A DNA stretch of 64,000 bases from Lonsdalea populi (lineage in GTDB: Bacteria > Pseudomonadota > Gammaproteobacteria > Enterobacterales > Enterobacteriaceae), in the NCBI RefSeq assembly GCF_015999465.1, contig NZ_CP065534.1:3286001-3350000 (forward strand). The letters are read 5' to 3'. The notes under the pieces were generated by a model. The model was not told the origin of the DNA. It did not search any database and worked only from the letters and a program-made list of their open reading frames with translations. Positions 59,800 to 64,000 of the stretch are shown in pieces; the first letter of the stretch is position 1; each line of letters starts with the position of its first letter. The position numbers and the translations under genes were made by a program.

Positions 59800-61077
59800 T
59801 CACAAAGCCAGAAAGAAACCGGCGATACTGGCGCTCATCAGATTAGATAGCGTTCCTGCCGCAATGGCTTTCATTCCGAAGCGGGCAATGTCCTGTCGTC
59901 TATTCGGGGCCATGCTGCCCAGGCCGCCGATGAGAATGGCGATAGAAGACAAATTGGCGAAGCCGCACAGTGCAAACGAGACAATCGCTTTAGTGTGTGT
60001 AGACAGCACCTGTAAACCGGAGGCCGCAACAATATCGTCAGGCTTGAGGTAGGGGCTCAAATTCAAATAGGCCACAAATTCATTAACAACCAGCTTCTGA
60101 CCGATGAACGAGCCGGCAATGGTCGCTTCACTCCACGGCACGCCGATCAGAAATGCCACAGGTGCAAAAATCCAGCCCAGGACCAGCTCCAGGGACAGCT
60201 GCGGATAATCAAACCAGCCTCCAATTCCGCTGAGGATACCGTTAAGTAAAGCAATCAAGGCGATAAAAGCCAGTAACATTGCGCCAACATTTAACGCCAG
60301 ATGTAAACCCGATGCCGCACCGCCCGCCGCCGCATCGATCACGTTGCCCGGTTTTTGTTCTTCGCCATCGAAATTCTGAACCGTATTGCGGTCGTGCGTC
60401 TGTTCCGTTTCCGGCATCATCAGCTTTGCAAATAGCAAACTCCCCGGCGCGGCCATAAAGGAAGCGGCGATCAGATACTCCAACGGCACGCCCATCTGCG
60501 CATAACCCGCAAGAACGGAGACAGAGATAGAGGCCAGACCGCCGCACATGACGGCAAACAGTTCGGATTGCGTCATACCCGCAATATAGGGACGCACCGC
60601 TAACGGCGCCTCCGTCATGCCGACAAAAATATTCGCGGTAGCGGAGAGAGATTCAGTGCGCGACGTCCGCAACAGCAGCCGCAGACTGCCGCCCAGCAGG
60701 CGGACGACCCACTGCATGATGCCGAGGTAGTACAGCACCGCGATCAGGGAGGAGAAAAACACGATCATCGGCAATACCCGCAGCGCAAAGACAAAACCAC
60801 CGCCGCCGAAAATCTCGAACATTTTGTCCGAGGCCAGACCGCCGAACATAAAAGCGATCCCGTCATTGCCGTAGGCGATGACGTTGCCTACGCCGGAAGT
60901 AATACTGGCTAGAACCTGACGCCCCAGGGGAACATATAGCGCCAATACGCCAATACAGATTTGGATCAAAAAAGCGCCTACGACCGTGCGAACATTGATT
61001 GCCTTACGGTTGTTAGACAACATGATTCCGACCAGGATTAATACGGACATCCCCACCAGACTCATTAATATTTCCAT
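59800..61077 (-). CDS. Concentrative nucleoside transporter (NupC/NupX family)
   Basis: A proton- or sodium-driven nucleoside importer of the CNT family in the inner membrane. The 425 residues start MEILMSLVGMSVLILVGIML and show the family's GGGFVFALRVLPMIVFFSSL, NIFVGMTEAPLAVRPYIAGM (substrate site), MCGGLASISVSVLAGYAQMG and VNEFVAYLNLSPYL blocks. It is nearer to the YeiM/YeiJ branch than to NupC of E. coli by its N-terminus. The frame is open 14 codons upstream; MEILMS is the family start. It precedes yjjV on the same strand's reverse order but is separated by 425 bp. Confidence 0.88.
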   Translation of the reverse strand: MEILMSLVGMSVLILVGIMLSNNRKAINVRTVVGAFLIQICIGVLALYVPLGRQVLASITSGVGNVIAYGNDGIAFMFGGLASDKMFEIFGGGGFVFALRVLPMIVFFSSLIAVLYYLGIMQWVVRLLGGSLRLLLRTSRTESLSATANIFVGMTEAPLAVRPYIAGMTQSELFAVMCGGLASISVSVLAGYAQMGVPLEYLIAASFMAAPGSLLFAKLMMPETEQTHDRNTVQNFDGEEQKPGNVIDAAAGGAASGLHLALNVGAMLLAFIALIALLNGILSGIGGWFDYPQLSLELVLGWIFAPVAFLIGVPWSEATIAGSFIGQKLVVNEFVAYLNLSPYLKPDDIVAASGLQVLSTHTKAIVSFALCGFANLSSIAILIGGLGSMAPNRRQDIARFGMKAIAAGTLSNLMSASIAGFFLAL

Positions 61078-61502
61078 GGAAAATCCCTTTAGTAGAGAAG
61101 GTAATAAACAAGAAAGCATGTGCTACTGCCAGAGTGTCCCTTATCTTTAGAAGACTGAACAAACGGAGAAGTGGGTCGACAAAAGGCATATCGGCAGCAA
61201 TCAACGACGCATACAACATTAAATGAATAAAAACGTCAAATATTCTGAAATATTGTATATATCTGGATAAAAGCGCATCACTCACCCTCTTTCTACTCAC
61301 CATTCATCACGTTACCTATTGTCATAAAACAATAAAACGTCATCTTGCGGCAGGGAACGGAGTGGATCAGAAGAGAAAATGAATAAGTCTGGCGGGAATA
61401 AAAAAGTGACTATTCCGGCATTATCAAACCTGACGTGAATTTTCCGTCATATATAACATGTTATTAGGATTTACCCATTGACCTGATGCGTGTGTCTTTC
61501 GC
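61078..61502. other. Intergenic region upstream of the nucleoside transporter
   Basis: About 425 bp, AT-rich, between the transporter start and the yjjV stop. It must hold the transporter promoter. A short inverted repeat attgt-cataaa-acaat lies near 61319. No gene was recognised; CRP or CytR control is possible by analogy but no clear site is visible. Confidence 0.4.
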
Positions 61503-62333
61503 TTAAAACTGAAATAAACGCCTCGAATTCGCCGCCAGGGCCGCGACTAATTGTATCGGAGTTTCTTCCCGCAGCTCGCAGAGCGACCAGAAAACATCGG
61601 CAATACGTTCGGGCCGATTGGGCGCTCCCTGATGGCCCGATACCGGCATATCCGGCGCATCCGTCTCCAGCAACAGGAATTCCAGCGGCAATCGCGCTAT
61701 CGCTTTGCGCGTTTTATCGGCGCGCGGATAAGTGATCGTACCGCCAACACCGATATAAAAGCCCAGCCGGATAAACGCCATCCCCTGCTCATAGCTGCCT
61801 GAAAAACCGTGTACAACGCCCGTGCGCGGCAGCGGGCATCGCCGAAGTATCGCCGCCAGACGGTCGTGAGTGCGCCGGGAGTGCAGGATCACCGGCAGAT
61901 CGTGACGGCGAGCCAGCGCCAGTTGTTCGCCGAGAAAATGGCACTGGCGGTCGAATTGTGGGTTATCCATGTAAAGATCTAACCCTATCTCACCCACCGC
62001 TACCACGTCTTCACGATGTGACTGCAACCGGGCATCCAGCAACGCCACATCCTCTTCGTCATGACGATCGATATATAACGGGTGCAATCCCAGCGCCGCA
62101 TGCAGGCCAGGCCACCGTTGTGCGAGTTGCAGGATGAGATCGAAGTGATGGGCGTCCACCGCGGGGATGATGATATCGGTGATGCCCGCGTCCTGAGCGC
62201 GTCGCACGCTGTCAGACTCGTCATCCAGAAACAATGGAACGTCAAAATGACAGTGGGTATCTATCAGCGGACCCGGCGCGTGGGGGCGCTGGTCGGTCTG
62301 GCTGGCAGTTGGTTCGGAACCCGGCATAAGCAA
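61503..62333 (-). CDS. yjjV: TatD-family metal-dependent hydrolase YjjV
   Basis: A putative metal-dependent deoxyribonuclease of the TatD family. The 276-residue frame has PLIDTHCHFDVPLF (HxH metal site), AVGEIGLDLYMDNPQFDRQ (Glu ligand), LPVILHSRRTHDRLAAIL (His), GVVHGFSGSYEQGM (His) and FLLLETDAPDMP (Asp). It matches E. coli YjjV closely; the first 20 residues before PLIDTHCHF are extra and the true start may be later. In E. coli yjjU lies between yjjV and ytjA; it is absent here. Confidence 0.92.
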   Translation of the reverse strand: MLMPGSEPTASQTDQRPHAPGPLIDTHCHFDVPLFLDDESDSVRRAQDAGITDIIIPAVDAHHFDLILQLAQRWPGLHAALGLHPLYIDRHDEEDVALLDARLQSHREDVVAVGEIGLDLYMDNPQFDRQCHFLGEQLALARRHDLPVILHSRRTHDRLAAILRRCPLPRTGVVHGFSGSYEQGMAFIRLGFYIGVGGTITYPRADKTRKAIARLPLEFLLLETDAPDMPVSGHQGAPNRPERIADVFWSLCELREETPIQLVAALAANSRRLFQF

Positions 62334-62511
62334 AATGCGGCCTTCACGCTGAATGAGAGGAAGTGAGGATAACAGTTACCGGGCCTCTGCGTCATGCTCC
62401 TGCAACAGGCCTGACCATCCGCCTTTTATCGAACGGGAGCCGCGGTGAGTGCGATGGAGCGCGCAGTCCCATCGGGATGCCGCCCCTTGAAGGGCAGTTA
62501 TCCGTCGGATA

Positions 62512-62548
62512 TAAAACCGGCCCGCGCATCTTTGCAGATGCCGGGCCG
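62512..62548 (-). terminator. Terminator after ytjA
   Basis: A strong stem cggcccg/cgggccg (62518-62524, 62542-62548) encloses a second stem gcatct/agatgc and is followed on the minus strand by four T. It lies about 60 nt after the ytjA stop, between ytjA and yjjV. Confidence 0.8.
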
Positions 62549-62605
62549 ACGTTAAAAGACGAGATAGAGAACAAACTGAACAGCGGCAAACGAATGCCGC
62601 TATCG

Positions 62606-62767
62606 CTATGGACGCCTGCGTCCCATAAAGAGACTGACCAAGAACAGAATGATACCGATCACGAAGACGATTTTAGCTGCGCTCGCCGCTGCACCCGCCA
62701 GTCCGCCGAAACCCAGCGCGGCGGCGATCAGCGCCACAATCAGAAAAATAATACCCCAACGAAACAT
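62606..62767 (-). CDS. ytjA: Small membrane protein YtjA (DUF1328)
   Basis: A 53-residue inner-membrane protein of the DUF1328 family. The minus-strand frame starts [20 protein letters not shown], continues through [18 protein letters not shown] and ends [11 protein letters not shown], with two membrane segments. It is nearly identical to E. coli YtjA. GGAGA four bases upstream of the ATG is the ribosome site. In E. coli it lies next to osmY, as here. Function unknown; the family is often stress-induced. Confidence 0.93.
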   Translation of the reverse strand: MFRWGIIFLIVALIAAALGFGGLAGAAASAAKIVFVIGIILFLVSLFMGRRRP

Positions 62768-63009
62768 ACGCTCTCCTTCAATATCTGGTGATTAAAATGA
62801 CGTTGCAGCCGGCGCCATGGGACGCCATGCGGCTATCCGACGGGGCAGAGTCATGAGCCCGAAACCGCGCCCATTGGTTTGATGGCGCCGAAGCTTCCCT
62901 GAGCGAAGATACCGTCGGTGAGTCGTCCTGACAGGCGCGGCGGCGAAATGACCGCCGCGCGGGTGCGATCGCGCGGGTTATCCGAGGAACGGCCTAACCC
63001 GAAGCTGAA

Positions 63010-63627
63010 TTAGGATTCAACCGTCAGGTCATTCTTGACGCTTTTGACCCCTTCGACCGCCTTGGCCAAGCTTTCCGCCTGGGCAGACTGCGCGGCCGTC
63101 GAAACCTGACCGGTTAGCTGCACAATGCCGTCATGCGTTTCAACCTTGATATTGCGAGACGGAACGATGCTGTCCGCCAAGAACTTCGCTTTGATTTTGC
63201 TGGTGGTTACCGTGTCTCCGGCATAGGCGCCGACGGTCTGGGAACCTTTTTCATCTCTAACCTGCAGCTTATCGCTGACGGACTTCACGCCCTCGGTCTT
63301 GCTCGCAATGCTGACCGCCTGCGTAGAAAGAGCCTGACTGGCGACAAAACCGCTCAGAGTCACGATGCCTTTGGACGTCGCGACGGAAATGTCGCCGCTA
63401 TCGATGGTTTTATCTTCCAGCAGCGCGCTTTTCACCTTGGCGGTGATCGTGCTGTCATCCAGATAATTTCCAGCAGACGTCATGGAGCTATCGACTTTCT
63501 GTCCAGTGGTGTCGGCCACGTTCTTCACTTTCTGACTGAACGTTTCTTCTGCCATCGCCTGAGCGCCCAGCAACATAGTCCCCAGAACAACGGCCATTAC
63601 TGATTGTGCAATCTTGGTCTTTTTCAT
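63010..63627 (-). CDS. osmY: Periplasmic osmotic-stress protein OsmY
   Basis: OsmY is a periplasmic protein induced by high osmolarity and stationary phase. The 205 residues have a signal peptide ending GAQAMAEE and two BON domains (about 55-123 and 134-202) with LEDKTIDSGDISVATSKGIV and LADSIVPSRNIKVETHDGIV. Length and order equal E. coli OsmY (201). AGGAAG lies six bases before the ATG. A 9-bp hairpin (62935-62960) lies downstream but lacks a T run. Sigma-S control is expected from E. coli, not shown here. Confidence 0.96.
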   Translation of the reverse strand: MKKTKIAQSVMAVVLGTMLLGAQAMAEETFSQKVKNVADTTGQKVDSSMTSAGNYLDDSTITAKVKSALLEDKTIDSGDISVATSKGIVTLSGFVASQALSTQAVSIASKTEGVKSVSDKLQVRDEKGSQTVGAYAGDTVTTSKIKAKFLADSIVPSRNIKVETHDGIVQLTGQVSTAAQSAQAESLAKAVEGVKSVKNDLTVES

Positions 63628-63964
63628 CTAGATCTTCCTTTTTGTTGCCACTGTTCCACTGCACGGAATGTGCTCATATAGAGTCAATCACGGGGCTGGC
63701 GCGTCGGAGCCAGCATTGGTCACCAGATAGATTGTCATGCCGAAAATAACCGCCACTTCAATATAACTCGCTATACCTCGTTAAATTAACAGTGAAACAA
63801 ACTAGAAATATTGCATTCATAGTTAACTATAGCTGACTACGGATAAAAGCCCAGGCAACGTGATGAAAAAGACAGCAAATTAGAGAGTTTCAGATTTATC
63901 CGTGCGGTAAAACGACTCCTGATATCAAGGAGGAGAGCATTAATTATTTGAAATGCATCAAGAA
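63628..63964. other. Upstream region of osmY
   Basis: About 340 bp, AT-rich, with no gene seen. It must contain the osmY promoter. Confidence 0.5.
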
Positions 63965-63990
63965 AAAGAAAAAACCAGGCATTAGCCTGG
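63965..63990 (-). terminator. Terminator of the gene beyond the window edge
   Basis: A ccaggc/gcctgg stem with loop atta is followed on the minus strand by six T. It would end a minus-strand gene to the right of the window, by synteny probably prfC (release factor 3). Confidence 0.85.
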
Positions 63991-64000
63991 CTTGAGTCAT

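Noticed and set aside
62935..62960. Terminator of osmY
   Set aside because: The 9-bp GC hairpin is clear, but no T run follows on the minus strand, so I did not call it a terminator.

Overview
The window comes from a gamma-proteobacterium of the order Enterobacterales, most likely a plant-associated member of the Pectobacteriaceae (Brenneria/Lonsdalea/Dickeya-like). The basis is the E. coli-like chromosomal blocks lexA-dgkA-plsB-ubiA-ubiC, groES-groEL-fxsA-aspA-cutA-dsbD-yjdC-pheU and yjjV-ytjA-osmY, together with accessory genes not found in E. coli K-12. The genus is an inference; no 16S rRNA or species marker is present.

Layout. 1-4768 is a housekeeping block: lexA (cut by the window edge, with two SOS boxes), dgkA, plsB, ubiA and ubiC. 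4769-5516 has no recognisable gene. 5517-12941 holds groESL with a sigma-32 promoter, fxsA, aspA, cutA, dsbD and a YjdC-type regulator, followed by tRNA-Phe at 13059-13134. Downstream of the tRNA lies decayed, acquired DNA: a type III restriction-modification system (res tail, mod head) whose middle is replaced by an IS911-like element, then an AT-rich orphan PLP decarboxylase.

18024-27731 is a coherent D-amino-acid scavenging cluster: N-acyl-D-amino-acid deacylase, a peptide-type ABC transporter, N-carbamoyl-D-amino-acid hydrolase, a LysR regulator and an AEC-family permease. 28046-31945 is a three-gene cell-envelope cassette that I cannot match to a named system: an OmpA-domain lipoprotein with a glycine zipper, a six-segment membrane protein and a secreted VWA-like protein. 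It is followed by a SulP anion transporter. 33573-34944 is a dead biosurfactant locus, with rhlA frameshifted in a homopolymer and rhlB broken in several places. ahpC-ahpF (peroxide defence) and a ProC-like reductase follow.

39593-57504 is a nitrogen-acquisition region. A GntR regulator diverges from a Liv-type five-gene ABC transporter. Next comes an apparent eight-gene operon for urea use without urease: allophanate hydrolase, urea carboxylase, a second GntR regulator and the UrtABCDE urea transporter. A pair of direct repeats exactly 30 bp apart, one inside a perfect TTGTATACAA palindrome, sits just before this operon.

57889-64000 contains an orphan SAM methyltransferase, a 4'-phosphopantetheinyl transferase, a CNT nucleoside transporter, the TatD-type nuclease YjjV, the small membrane protein YtjA and the periplasmic protein OsmY. 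The window ends in a terminator that probably belongs to the next gene. No CRISPR array, rRNA or plasmid origin was seen.
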